Source: Rhabditophanes sp. KR3021
Lineage: Eukaryota; Nematoda; Chromadorea; Rhabditida; Alloionematidae
Assembly (NCBI GenBank): GCA_963281155.1
Contig: CAUJLY010000006.1
Location: 682,001-746,000, forward strand
Length of the DNA stretch: 64,000 nucleotides
Direction of reading: 5' to 3'
Part shown: positions 44,423-54,712 of the stretch, piece by piece
Layout: every line of letters begins with the position of its first letter
How positions within the stretch are numbered: position 1 is the stretch's first letter
Notes under the pieces: model-generated
The model's input: the letters and a program-made list of their open reading frames with translations, nothing else
The model's database searches: none
What the model was told of the DNA's origin: nothing
Position numbers and translations under genes: made by a program

Positions 44423-45933
44423 ATGTCATCTTCAGCTTCTTCGTGTATTGGCTTTTTTGGTTGCAAAGTCGAAGTTGATGGTATGCTTCTTCCCTTTGAT
44501 AAGAAACGATCATATCTTTCTGTCCTGCACTATCAAACTGAAACAATGATTGAAAATGTAAGTAAGATTTTAATTTCCATGATGTTTACCCTTTACAGTC
44601 ATTTACCATTGAATTGAACAGTAGTTCGTGGTTTCCAAATAATCCTACCCAAATTGTTTGTTTTAAGGAAAATGATTACAAGGCATTTAAGGTTGTCAAT
44701 GGACTGGCTTTTAATTATTGTGAATTTAAACGTTTTCTTATTGATTTCTTGAAGAGCCAGGTTAATAACCATACAAACTCCTTTGAGTTAAAATACATTC
44801 AAGAAGAAAATAAATTTGTAATGAGCTTTTTTGGAACCAATGTTACGACAGATAGAAGCATGTTTTCTTTTGCATTGAAGGCTCATTACTCCAATACGTT
44901 CCATGTTGCAAAAGAAATGCCATTACAAAAGATCAGTTCCCCACAAACAATGCGAAATGTAATGAGCCCCAATCCTAGACAAATGGTCCAAAATAATATG
45001 ATGCCACATCCTACAATGACCAGAGGACCGATGCCACATCCAATTGCCAATATGAAACAAATGAAGCCGCAGCCAATACCGGGCAATCAAGAAGTAATGA
45101 TGTCACATCCCAATTCTGTACAACAACCAATGTCTAATAATTGTGGACAAATGATGCCACCGCGAATGAATCCAATGTCCAATAATTCTGGGCAAATGAA
45201 TTCAATGCAGAATAATTGTGGACAAATGATGCAAGCACGAATGAATCCAATGTTGAATAATTGTGGACAAAAAATGCAACCGCAAATGAATTTAATGCAG
45301 AATAATTGTGGACAAATGAATCCAATTAGTAGTTATAGAGGAATAAATCCAAATGCCACCAATATTGCTCCTGTTAATCATGTCTGTAATTTGCATTTGG
45401 AAGACAAATTGAAGTCAGCAGAAGAGAAAATCAGTCTTCTTGAATCGAAGCTTGACAAGTATCATCATGCTTTCACAGAGCAAACGAATAAATACGCCGT
45501 AATGAGAGAGGATATTGACAAATTAGTATCCAATGCTCTCGATAGTCAACATATTACAACATCCGAACTTAAGCAATATCAAATTCTGAATGCTACTCAT
45601 GAAAAGTTGAAAGATGATCATACCCGCGCTATTTTCCAAATTACAACTTTAACTAATCAAAATGGCCGTTTAGAAAATGAACTAAAATTAGTTAAAGAAA
45701 AGGTTCGTAAGCAACGTAATGAATTGGCAAAAATGAGTATATCCTTTGAGCAAAAGAGCTTCTTAAATAAGAAAGCAACTGATGTCTCGGATGATTTCGA
45801 ATTTGTTAACAGTGACTATTTTGAGGAGGAAAATGACATCCTTTTCAATAAACGAAACAATACTAAGGATCTTTCTGAAACTGTTCCTTGGGACCGAGTT
45901 GATCTCATTAAGATGCCTAGTGGCAGTATGTAG
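44423..45933 (+). CDS. Coiled-coil protein with SAS-6-like head and repeat insert
   Basis: Exons 44423-44557 and 44599-45933 (41-bp intron, phase 0) give 489 residues. Residues about 1-150 form a compact beta-rich head: FTIELNSSSWFP, IVCFKENDYKAFKVVNGLAF, NYCEFKRFLIDFLKS and MSFFGTNVTTDRSMFSFALK. Its pattern resembles the XRCC4/SAS-6 head (IxEEDFxxLKxxQGLxVDFxxF, LxVVExNxFKxLxHLSL). Residues about 150-300 are Met/Asn/Pro/Gln-rich with tandem NNCGQM(M/N) units. A long coiled coil runs about 305-420, followed by an acidic tail. If it is SAS-6, it builds the centriole cartwheel. That name is an inference; coding status is firm. Confidence 0.85.
45121..45324 (+). repeat. Coding tandem repeat, NNCGQM unit
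   Basis: Five imperfect copies of a unit built on AATAATTGTGGACAAATG, spaced 36-60 bp and separated by CAATG-AAT-CC spacers, encode (M/L)xNNCGQM(M/N). Units differ by whole codons, so they expand and contract in frame. Confidence 0.75.
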
Positions 45934-46040
45934 AGACGATATAAGAGAACAAGGATAACTGAGTTTATGTGGACAATGGATCGGCCAGATCAAAGAGATT
46001 GCGACAAACAATTTGACAAACTCTTTATTTAAAACTTGTT

Positions 46041-46046
46041 AATAAA
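46041..46046 (+). terminator. Poly(A) signal of the coiled-coil gene
   Basis: AATAAA about 108 bp after the stop codon at 45933. Confidence 0.5.
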
Positions 46047-46049
46047 ACT

Positions 46050-46640
46050 AAATGATTACAATATGTACAATTATAAAAACTATCAAAGCTTCATAGGCTT
46101 TCACTTTAACAAGATAAGAATAATAATAAGTTAAGTGGCTAAAAACAAAGCGCGCTAATTGATATAAAAGACAATGATGAGTTAATAAGATTGTAACAAA
46201 AGTAAGCATATATAAATATGGCACAACACATGCCAGTGTCAATTAGTAATCATGATAACGTGCGGCATTCCAACCTTAACATGTATTTTCGAAATGAGAT
46301 ATAATTAAGACGAAAAATTGTGTCTTTACAACAGACGATTCACAATATATTGAAGAATTAATTACATGGTTCAAACTTTCCGAACCATTTATACTACGAA
46401 TAACACACCTCCATTTTGAAATTTTCAACATACCAATTATCTTTAATGTGTCTCAGTCAAGTTTTAACTGATTTGGATATGAGTCCATTATTCAGCTGTT
46501 TCAACAATATCACAAAGCACAAACACTTTCGTTCAACTCCTTTTTTAACTTCAGATGCAATAGCCAATAGAATACAGACTTGTCTATGCTTTCTGGGCTT
46601 GTATGAAAGTTCTATCGGAGATGCATAATTTCTTGTTACC
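46050..46640. other. Intergenic, no supported gene
   Basis: AT-rich. Minus-strand words such as ASEVKKGVERKCLCFV near 46530 look protein-like but are broken by stops. Confidence 0.4.
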
Positions 46641-46814
46641 TCAAATTCTCAACATATCTCCTGTGGTAAGAACAAACATAGTGTCATCTTTTCCGCCCCA
46701 AATATAAAACAGGGGTTTTTCATTGTCTTCTAATGTCGGAGATGTTGATAGTTGCTTAAGAAGATTTTCAAAGCCATGCTCAGGCAATTTTAGAGCATTT
46801 TTGCTAGCTCGCAT
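46641..46814 (-). CDS. Short coding-like ORF, unidentified
   Basis: 57 codons from an ATG, and the same frame is open about 40 bp further upstream. It includes NALKLPEHGFENLLKQLST and EKPLFYIWGGKDDTMFVL. The composition suggests an exon of a larger or decayed gene. No family is recognised. Confidence 0.3.
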   Translation of the reverse strand: MRASKNALKLPEHGFENLLKQLSTSPTLEDNEKPLFYIWGGKDDTMFVLTTGDMLRI

Positions 46815-47063
46815 CTGAGAGTGTCGAATGTCCTCTTTTGATTGGCGCTGGTTTCAAGCCGTTTAGATGGAAATTAACAAAGATAGATTTATTTTTATGA
46901 AAGGCGTACTAATTTGAATACCCTATACATCTTTGACACTACATGCCTTATTTTTCAATCGCTGATCTAGTACTCGTATGTATGTTTATAATTAAGTAAG
47001 TGATGTTTTATATCCGATTTTTACAAAGTTCGATATAATACGCAGAACAAATCTAACTAACAT

Positions 47064-47158
47064 GGTTTAAAATACCCAGTTTGAAGTTAGTATGCGTTCA
47101 GGATTCTACATGAATTCTCGTTGCAAATTTTGGAAGGAGACTTGTAAAATTCTCCAAT
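47064..47158 (+). ncRNA. Spliced-leader RNA gene, variant ending GAA
   Basis: The leader exon is 47064-47085 (22 nt), starting GGTTTAAAATACCC and ending TTTGAA instead of TTTGAG. The donor GTTAGTATGC follows. The Sm site AAATTTTGG is at 47125-47133, and the terminal stem pairs GGAGA (47136-47140) with TCTCC (47151-47155). The upstream element is weaker than in the other copies. It is possibly a functional variant leader or a diverging copy. Confidence 0.75.
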
Positions 47159-47314
47159 CAATGTTATTTAAAAACTCATTTCTGTGTGATTGCATAAATT
47201 CAATGCTTTATATAAATAAAACAGATCAAAAATTATGATAAGGATTTGATTTCAAAATATAATGATAATTGTTTATTTAACATTTTTAACAAATAGTATT
47301 TTGTTTACATTTTT

Positions 47315-47765
47315 TCAAAGTTCATCTTCTCTTCCAGTTTGTTTGCAAGTATTATTTTTTTCACATTTAGCTTCACATTCCTTAACATTCGAGTTCTTCT
47401 TGCATGTTTCTTTGCATGCTGATTCTTTTTTGTCTTGCTCTTTACAATCCTTTTCATTAGTGTGCCCATCAACTCCTAATATGCAATTATTGACACAATT
47501 AATAAAATCCTTTTGCGTTACTGGACAATCAACTCCTGTACATGTAAAATCCTTTATACATTCACCAATGCATTTGATTGCACCAGCTTTTCCTTCTCCA
47601 TATTTGGAGTTATTTCCGGCAGCATTTGGTGACTAAACAAAAATAAACATTTCTAATTTAATATGATTTAATTACCTTACTACTATTTGCTTTTTCAGAT
47701 GCACCTCCATTTGGCATAAGTAACAAAATGCCAACAATTAATAAAGCATTATTTGTTTTCTTCAT
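47315..47765 (-). CDS. Secreted 12-cysteine protein
   Basis: Exons 47676-47765 and 47315-47632 join in phase 0 over a 43-bp intron; 135 residues. Residues 1-23 form a signal peptide (NALLIVGILLLMPNGGAS). The mature part has twelve cysteines, an even number, in a mostly polar chain: IKCIGECIKDFTCTGVDC, DFINCVNNCIL, DCKEQDKKESACKETCKK and ECEAKCEKNNTC. The C-x3-C and C-x4-C spacing suggests a disulfide-rich extracellular domain. I do not recognise the family. An SL RNA gene ends 157 bp beyond its 3' end, on the opposite strand. Confidence 0.8.
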
Positions 47766-49643
47766 GGTGTAAAAAATAATCAAATAAATGATATAAAATA
47801 TTTGATGAAAAGCTTTATGAATATTCTTCCCAATTTGTTTGTTTGAAAGGTCAATGAAGATTTAACCAAATTAATTATTCAAAAGCAAGTTATTTAAGCA
47901 TAGTTGATCCTTTTGTTTTCCTTTTATTAACTACTTGATATGTTGTTTGAGATTCGTACTTGTAAATGAGTAGAAACTATCGCGTATTATATTAATGAAT
48001 TCAAGGAAGGCAAAATTATTTACATCAAATGGACTGGCTTTTGAACAGCTTTAGTTGATGAACATATTAATTCTCTCTAAGTTTCAATAAATATCGCATA
48101 CATGTTAACTATACTCAATTCTTTTGCAAGCATAAATATTAATAACATTTCTCAATTTCAGTTTATTGTTATTAAAAACATATTTATCATCTACGTACAT
48201 AATTTTTTATTTTTTGACATCTGTGCGTTGTGATCAATAATGTCATTATTTTAATAAACAAAACATTTAAAATTAACTGGAACGAATAAATATATGTATA
48301 AGGATATAATTTTTTTTAAATATTACTATTTTGATATTAACTTTGAGAGAATATACTTATTTTTTTAATAATAGTGACATCATTCCTAGTTTCTCTATTT
48401 TATAAAATAAATTTGTCTAAAACCCCACCAAAAATGTATTAATAGAATGATTAAAGAAATTATTTGTATCAGCAGAAATCGTTTTGAGTAGTTTATGATG
48501 AATAATATCGTGAATGCCACTGATAACATGGATATGTTCAGCACAAATATTTACAAAATGAGTAAATCAAATGCTAATTTTTTGAATTAAATAAGTCTAA
48601 CAAATTATTGAATTTGCCCCTTGCAATGTTTCAAAATTGCCATTTAAGAATTATAGACATTTTATTTTGACTATAATGTGTCACTGATTTTATATTCAAA
48701 TTTATGAATGTAATTTAGAAAATGATTTACTTAGTTTATATGATTGGTGCCTAACTTAGTAGGACTCTAATTCTAGGAGAAGATCAATGTAAATTTGTTA
48801 AGTATTAACTCTTTACTTATTTTTGTCGATTTCAGGTGCATTATCATTCGCCCTAATAAATTTTCATAGGAAGAAAGATAATGCATCTCATTGTTTCAGT
48901 ATTGCCATATGAAGATCGAATGTGCGTAACTATTTCGAGATCAGACGTACCAAATTGTTATAAGAACAGCTATTAATTCGTTGTAAGCAAAGATCAAAGG
49001 GAAATTTATATATGTATACTAGAAATAAGCGATGAATAAATAAAAACACACAGCCATTGTACTATTCATAATTTGCTCAAGACACAAACTACGTCTCATC
49101 TAAAAGCATTGGAGATAATCTAAATTATATATACCGAAAACAATGCCACGTAAAAACACACTTTTAAGACAGTACACCATTTTCACAGCCAACCACCTGT
49201 CTAAGTAACTTTATTGAACATTACAAGGTATAATGTGTCCGATCCCAGTTACCAATGCTCATTAATGATGTATTTAGCCATGTTCACACAAAATTCTCTA
49301 TTGTTACCAAAAAGCCTTGTTTGAGCAACATTTTATAAACGTTTTTATACTAACACGACTATATAAGCATTCTGTAACATCATGTACATTTGGATTTATT
49401 TACATGCACTTCTCATTTTTATTTGTGCTTTAAAGGTAGTACTGTGGCACACCTCGTCATGATGTCTAATGAGTTTTTACAATTTGGTAACGATCGACAT
49501 AATGAAAAGGTAAGATAGACTGCTTTATTTACAATATCAACAAGTACATATATAATAAATTATGTAAAGGTGAATATAAAATATAGTATATGTTAATATT
49601 CAACAGTTACCAAATTTTATTACTATAGCATGGACTCAAAGTA
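47766..49643. other. Long intergenic stretch
   Basis: AT-rich with no clear gene. Near 49352 a TATA-like ACTATATAAGC precedes an ATG at 49383 that opens a 26-codon frame resembling a signal peptide (MYIWIYLHALLIFICAL). It stops soon after, so I do not call it. Confidence 0.4.
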
Positions 49644-50825
49644 TCAGTTAATGCTCTTGGCAAATCCAATCCGACTATTTCCAATATCATAAATGTTACA
49701 ATATGCTTGGATGAAGACGTCGCCAAGTATAAATGCTGGAACCATTCCACCACCCAAGTTTACTTCAAATACTCCCAATTCACATACATTTGGAGCTATT
49801 TCATCGATATAATATTTTGAAGGAATTGAATATTGATGTGCACCAATTCCTAGAATAATCGGAGGCAACTTTGCATTGCATGGGATCAAGTAAATATCTT
49901 GTTCGGCATCATAATTAGCACCTGCTATTTTGGCTACAACATCAACAATGGCAACTGGGGCTGCAATGAATGAGGTGCCTGAATCTGAAATTACTTGCCA
50001 TTCATTTTTTTGAGAAAAAGTTCCATATCTAAAAGAAGACATCACAAACTGCCAGTATGTTTCTTGGGATAGAGGTTGCCAATTTACTTGTTTGGCACAA
50101 TTTTGTGTGTCTATTCCTCCATACGTATATACGCCGCCACTTGCTCCTTCATTCAGTGATCCATGTTGAAGGAAAATTGTAAATAAAGGCAAATCAAGGT
50201 TCTTTTGCCGAATAGCTATAGATAGTGGTGTTGGCACATTATCCTCAGAAATTGATTGAAAGGCAAGTCCCAAAATACCATCATATGGATCTTCGATAAA
50301 ATTTTGGGATAATTTATTTGCCAGACCGAATGTAACATTTTTAATAGTTAGAACATCCTGTCCAGTCATAACTTGTAAAGTATCTTGCCCAAGAACTCCA
50401 GAAGCTTCTCCTAATCCATATTGTAATTGAAAAGGGGTGTCATTGTTCAAAAAGGTCCTAGACTTGCTTTGATTAAAATAATGCTTCTGATTACAATTAT
50501 TTTGGGCCTCTTGGCAAAATGAAAGTCCCGGTATAAACAAGTTTGATGAACCTGTATCTAAAATAACTGAAAATACTTGCGGTGGAGTGCCTAAAGTTAT
50601 TTCAGCCGTATACTCCATATTATCATAGTCTTTAACAATTTGACGAACATTTCCATGGTTGGCGGCTTTATATGATATCAACAAATCATTCTTTAGCTTG
50701 ACTCTGTCTTTCCACTTCCCAGCTTTAATTAATTTTTTCTTTGCGGACGGATTTTTGTGAATCGAATGTTTATAAACAGCTGCAGAGACGACAGAAATTA
50801 AAATTAATAAAATTAAGGTCTTCAT
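49644..50825 (-). CDS. Pepsin-type aspartic protease, secreted (family A1)
   Basis: A single-exon zymogen of 393 residues. Signal peptide 1-15 (LILLILISVVSAA), then a basic propeptide of about 45 residues. The mature enzyme has YTAEITLGTPPQVFSVILDTGSSN with catalytic Asp90 and the flap FQLQYGLGEASG with Tyr136. The second catalytic Asp281 is in ISDSGTSF. AFILGDVFIQAYCNIYD and SRIGFAK close the fold. Ser replaces the usual Thr after the second Asp (DSG), which is well tolerated. Nematode relatives are gut digestive or lysosomal proteases. A TATA box lies 31 bp upstream. Confidence 0.93.
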   Translation of the reverse strand: MKTLILLILISVVSAAVYKHSIHKNPSAKKKLIKAGKWKDRVKLKNDLLISYKAANHGNVRQIVKDYDNMEYTAEITLGTPPQVFSVILDTGSSNLFIPGLSFCQEAQNNCNQKHYFNQSKSRTFLNNDTPFQLQYGLGEASGVLGQDTLQVMTGQDVLTIKNVTFGLANKLSQNFIEDPYDGILGLAFQSISEDNVPTPLSIAIRQKNLDLPLFTIFLQHGSLNEGASGGVYTYGGIDTQNCAKQVNWQPLSQETYWQFVMSSFRYGTFSQKNEWQVISDSGTSFIAAPVAIVDVVAKIAGANYDAEQDIYLIPCNAKLPPIILGIGAHQYSIPSKYYIDEIAPNVCELGVFEVNLGGGMVPAFILGDVFIQAYCNIYDIGNSRIGFAKSIN

Positions 50826-50855
50826 AACAAATATAAAATTATCTTATTTACATTC

Positions 50856-50863
50856 ATTTTATA
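50856..50863 (-). promoter_or_regulatory. TATA box of aspartic protease gene
   Basis: TATAAAAT on the minus strand, 31 bp before the ATG at 50825. Confidence 0.55.
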
Positions 50864-51289
50864 CAAAATTTAAACTTAGTCTCTCCAAAAATGTAAATAT
50901 TATTTATATGATTAAGCATACTTATTTTTGAACAAAACTCATCTATCTATACATAAGCTTAGATCAAATAAGGAAATGTATACAATTTGAACTAGATTAT
51001 GTTGATAGATAGAAACCATACAAACTGTTAATATGTGTTGTTCCGGAAAGTATCCGCATTTAGTATTTAGATATATACGTATTGTTTATTACGATCAAGT
51101 CAATTAGTCTATTCATTTTTTTTATTAAAACTGTATTGAAATGTCTAATTATGAGAGCACGTTATTTGTAGACGATGGTAATTCTCTTTTTTATTTATTC
51201 TTCAATTAATCTTTTTTAAGACTTTCTTTTTACTACTATTTTAAAGACAAAAAGAAAACATCGAAAAAATGATCATAAAAATAGAACAC

Positions 51290-51600
51290 AATCAACGGGT
51301 AGCATGTCTGACTAATTGTAGAGTGGTTTGTAAGACAATAACGGAATACAGAATTATACACAGTTTCAAAAGATATTTTCTAGCAATTTTCTCTATAACT
51401 TTCAAGTTTACTCACATCGTACGGGGTAGCAAAAGCAAGATAATAACCATTATACTGAACCATAATCTTAGTCACCACTCTGCATTCGTTTTTTTGCCAA
51501 TTAATCCACATAGATGTTTGACTTCAAGAAGATACCCGACATCAAGAGAGAAACGTTTTTTAGCATGGATTTGATAAAAACCATTGAAATCAACAAAGAC
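51290..51600 (-). mobile_element. Tc1/mariner-like transposase relic
   Basis: Minus-strand frames read IHAKKRFSLDVG (compare the EKRFNLD strand before the second catalytic Asp). After a shift they give TKIMVQYNGYYLAFATPYDV, then SKLESYRENC and a stop. This order recalls the VMVWG...ESYIE region of Tc1-like transposases. Stops and shifts are frequent, and the identification is by eye. Confidence 0.35.
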
Positions 51601-52213
51601 TTGCATTTTTACCTCGTTCGTGAAAATAGTCCATTATGCTGGTAAATTTAAATCTGACCAAAAGTTAGAGGTTCGGAATAACAAGTTAATCCTCCGTAGA
51701 CGTTTATTACACCGACGCGGGAAAGTACTGATGATAGGAAGGAGAATATTGTGGTGATAAGAGTAATGATTTGAAAAGCATTTGATAGATTAATTTTGGA
51801 AAGATAAAATGTGTTGTGATGAAATGCTTTTAATCTTTGTATTAAAATAAATTGAGACAGAATTTACATGTCCAAAAATTTGAATTAATAAATTGTTGTA
51901 TTTTTAAACATTTCATAAATTTATTAAGTCCCAACGTTTCAAACGTCGCTCAAAGCTACTTTTATTATTCAAATATATATAAAAAAATATGGTTAACCCA
52001 CAATAAATTAAATCAACTAAACCAGTCTAATTAAAACTAAATTGTTCTAATTGTTTTTAATCTATAGTATAAAGAAACACCTTTAAGCAAAAACAAATTT
52101 ATTTGATTTAGACAATTTGATTAAAATACGCTATATTAAAAAGTTTAAAACATGTCATTTATTTATACGTAACTAATAAAAAAAGTCTAAAACTATTCTT
52201 CAAATTATAAAAA
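51601..52213. other. Intergenic, no gene seen
   Basis: AT-rich spacer between the transposase-like relic and a receptor gene. Confidence 0.5.
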
Positions 52214-53168
52214 ATGTTCTCAATACACTCTGATCTATATGTAACATGGATTGAGAATTATCAAGATTACTTACCTATATTCATAATCTTTTTGACGTTA
52301 TCTATATTACTATCAATTACATTGCCAATTTTGGCAATTTTTATACTTCAAAATGGAATACTTCATCCAAATGATAAATACATTTTTATACAAATTGACT
52401 TTCTCTTCTTATTAAAGTGCTTAACATTTACGAGCCAATGTATTCTTATGCTTATTTATGGACACGATAAAGTATGTGAATTTACAATTATTATACATTC
52501 TTTATTAGGCTATTTAACTTTTTATAAGGTGTTAGCTTTGTTTTTTGAAAAATGTTGCCAATTTAGGCATGTTCGACATTATCAATTCAAACCTTTTTCA
52601 AAAATTCTTATACTAGTTGATTGTTTTGCGGTGGTTTTGTGTGTAATTTTAATGTTCAATAGTTTATACAGTAAGTTAGTATATAGTGGACTATATAACA
52701 TTGAATTTAGATTTCTTCCCAGCCGAAATCGCTTCGATGATAATGGGAGTTGGATCAGTTATTTGCTTTGTTGGCTTCATCATACTTTATTATAAGAATA
52801 AGCACAATTATGAAAGGGAAATGATTGAAAAAACTGATATTAATTATCGCTTTATACTCAAGCAAAATTTAAGATCAGGAAAAGCTTTATTTATTTATTT
52901 GAACTCTACAATCTTGTTGATATTAATTACAACAATAGTATTCACAGTTTGTCATTATTTTCAAATAGCTGAGTTATTTATGACAATTATAATGGACTTG
53001 AATTACTTTATTATTGCATTCATGTTTGTAACTTTAATAGTGATCATTGATATTCAGAACATCAAAAGAAAATTTACTTATAGTAATGTTTCAGTTATAC
53101 CAAAAGAAATAACTGTATCTAAACAAACAAATTTGTACTTTGCTGTTTTAGAAAAACAATGGTCGTGA
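52214..53168 (+). CDS. 7TM serpentine chemoreceptor
   Basis: Exons 52214-52670 and 52711-53168 join over a 40-bp intron (phase 1) to 304 residues; the join links NSLY to NFFPAEIASMIMGVGSV. TM1-TM3 are clear; after TM3 comes ALFFEKCCQFRHVRHYQFK. TM5 is MIMGVGSVICFVGFIILYY. TM6 and TM7 are AITLLILITTIVF-like and LNYFIIAFMFVTLIVIIDI. The loop before TM6 (DINYRFILKQNLRSGKAL) resembles the Sra/Srab group. Subfamily is tentative. Confidence 0.8.
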
Positions 53169-53580
53169 TGAATGCTCTCGAATAGACCTGGCAGCCGGTT
53201 ATTGCAAAAATGTTGGGTATGACCGGTTATGGAATAATTTTATCGTATAACCGACTACGGTAAAATATACATAATGACCGATATGAATATGTATTAAATA
53301 TCTTGTCAAAGTAAACGTATACTGCTATAATTTGCATAATGTTTCTTGCATGTACACGTCCTTAATGACGTGGCAGACTCAGTATTTACCTTTTTTCATT
53401 AATAAAAATATACTTGTTATCATTCTGTTTTCGATTCTATTTAATTCTTTATACTCAATTATATCATATACGTTTTGCCAATTAGCTATTTTTTGCTCAG
53501 TCTATTTAGCATTTAAATTGTAAATCATACTTTTATGATTGTCTTTTACTATTAAGTAATAAAACACATTTACTACAAAG
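53169..53580. other. Intergenic with a small palindrome
   Basis: Between about 53185 and 53265 CCGGTTAT recurs, with an inverted ATAACCG, forming a possible hairpin. No gene seen. Confidence 0.4.
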
Positions 53581-53610
53581 TTCTACTTCCGCTTTTCACA
53601 TATGTGTGTA
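53581..53610 (+). promoter_or_regulatory. PSE-like element of SL RNA gene 4
   Basis: Same block as 38171-38200 (CTACTTCCGCTTTTCACATA then TGTGTGTA), 29-58 bp before the SL start. Confidence 0.6.
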
Positions 53611-53638
53611 CAAAAGGTAACCGGAAACTAACTAAGAC

Positions 53639-53730
53639 GGTTTAAAAAACCCAGTTTGAGGTTAGTATGCGTTCACTATTCTATATGAATACTGTTACCA
53701 AATTTTGGAATGAGACTTGAGAAAGGCTCT
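53639..53730 (+). ncRNA. Spliced-leader RNA gene, SL1-type
   Basis: The leader exon is 53639-53660, the same 22 nt as at 38229 (GGTTTAA...CCCAGTTTGAG). The donor GTTAGTATGC follows, then the Sm site AAATTTTGG at 53700-53708. The terminal stem is imperfect (GAG-A-CTT with AAG-G-CTC). The intron part differs moderately from copy 2, so this is not a recent identical duplicate. A retrotransposon relic begins about 70 bp downstream. Confidence 0.87.
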
Positions 53731-53794
53731 AAAAAGTATTGTACAGACAAAAAAATTTTCAATAAGAAAACATTAACCACAAAATGGTTCTTGA

Positions 53795-54235
53795 TTTAGA
53801 TTGAATCAACGTGAAACTATTCGTCTGTCTATGACTTATGTGGCTCAGACATGGACGCTTAACATTACGGTTATGGACTCTCTCGCACAAACTGAACGGA
53901 GCTTGGTGAGAAGGATCTTTGGAATTAGAAAATGGGTTGAGGAGAAACAAGAAAGCATGCACAATGAGAAACAAAATTACAAATGTGACCCCTTGGAGCA
54001 CGTTTCTGATCTGACTGCAGACCCGCTACGTTCGTCACCAACTAAGAAAAGTTGACAGCTATGAAAGAGCGATCCTTGTTTGGTCCAACAAAAACATTAG
54101 AGCATTGGGGAGACCTAGACAACGATTGATGGATGTGTTACTCACAAAATTTGGTGTTAAGGAAACGATAGAGATTGCTAAAGTTAGAAGTAGGTGAGAA
54201 GCATTACCTCAGTTGTTGAAAGACAGCTATTAAAA
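53795..54235 (+). mobile_element. RTE-type non-LTR retrotransposon relic (3' end)
   Basis: The frame MTYVAQTWTLNITVMDSL, then TERSLVRRIFGIRKW, matches the C-terminal region of RTE-like reverse transcriptases (MTYGAETWTL ... ERRMLGI). After shifts it continues RYVRHQLRKVDSYERAILVW and IRALGRPRQRLMDVLLTK, the GRP-x-RW motif seen near the end of these proteins. A TGA replaces a Trp codon near 54196. Only the last ~150 codons remain. Confidence 0.7.
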
Positions 54236-54662
54236 TACTTAGAATGTATATTGTTACGTTAGTCGATAATATATCGGCTACCTATCATCATTTTACTACT
54301 ATGTAAGCACATAATATCATAAATAAATCACTTTCGCTAATATATATTATGTAATTTTGTATTTTTGATTATGATACGGGTAATAAAATAAATAAATGTA
54401 AAATTAAAAATAATTTGTCATAGCTAAGAGTGTCGGTTGAACAAATAATTAAAAATGATGTACCTATATGCATTGTTTTACCACGATTGAAAAATTATGT
54501 GACAAATTTATGATACTACTTCAAGCATGGTTGCAAAAAGAACTCAAATTTATACAACCATCATTACAAATTATGCCTTGATTGCTACACTGATAACGAC
54601 AAAATTAATGAACAGTTTCTAAGTAGAGTCAACTTAGAAGTGATACACATGTAATAAAAATG
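54236..54662. other. Intergenic, promoter side of IgGFc-type gene
   Basis: AT-rich; a GATA-like site (CTGATAACG) at 54589 upstream of the IgGFc gene. Otherwise nothing recognised. Confidence 0.5.
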
Positions 54663-54670
54663 TATAAATA
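54663..54670 (+). promoter_or_regulatory. TATA box of IgGFc-type gene
   Basis: TATAAATA, 43 bp before the ATG at 54713. Confidence 0.55.
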
Positions 54671-54712
54671 GGTGCACTTCTGGATTGATGTATCATTTTG
54701 CTATAATTTAAT

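Noticed and set aside
45134..45325. Minus-strand frame with repeated HNYS units
   Set aside because: It is the antisense of the coding tandem repeat in the plus-strand gene.
49352..49520. Secreted micropeptide with TATA box
   Set aside because: The signal-like frame ends after 26 codons and the next frame runs into a donor without a recognisable partner exon.
52671..52710. Frameshift in the receptor at 52214
   Set aside because: A normal 40-bp GTAAGT...TTTAG intron joins both frames exactly, so the gene is intact.
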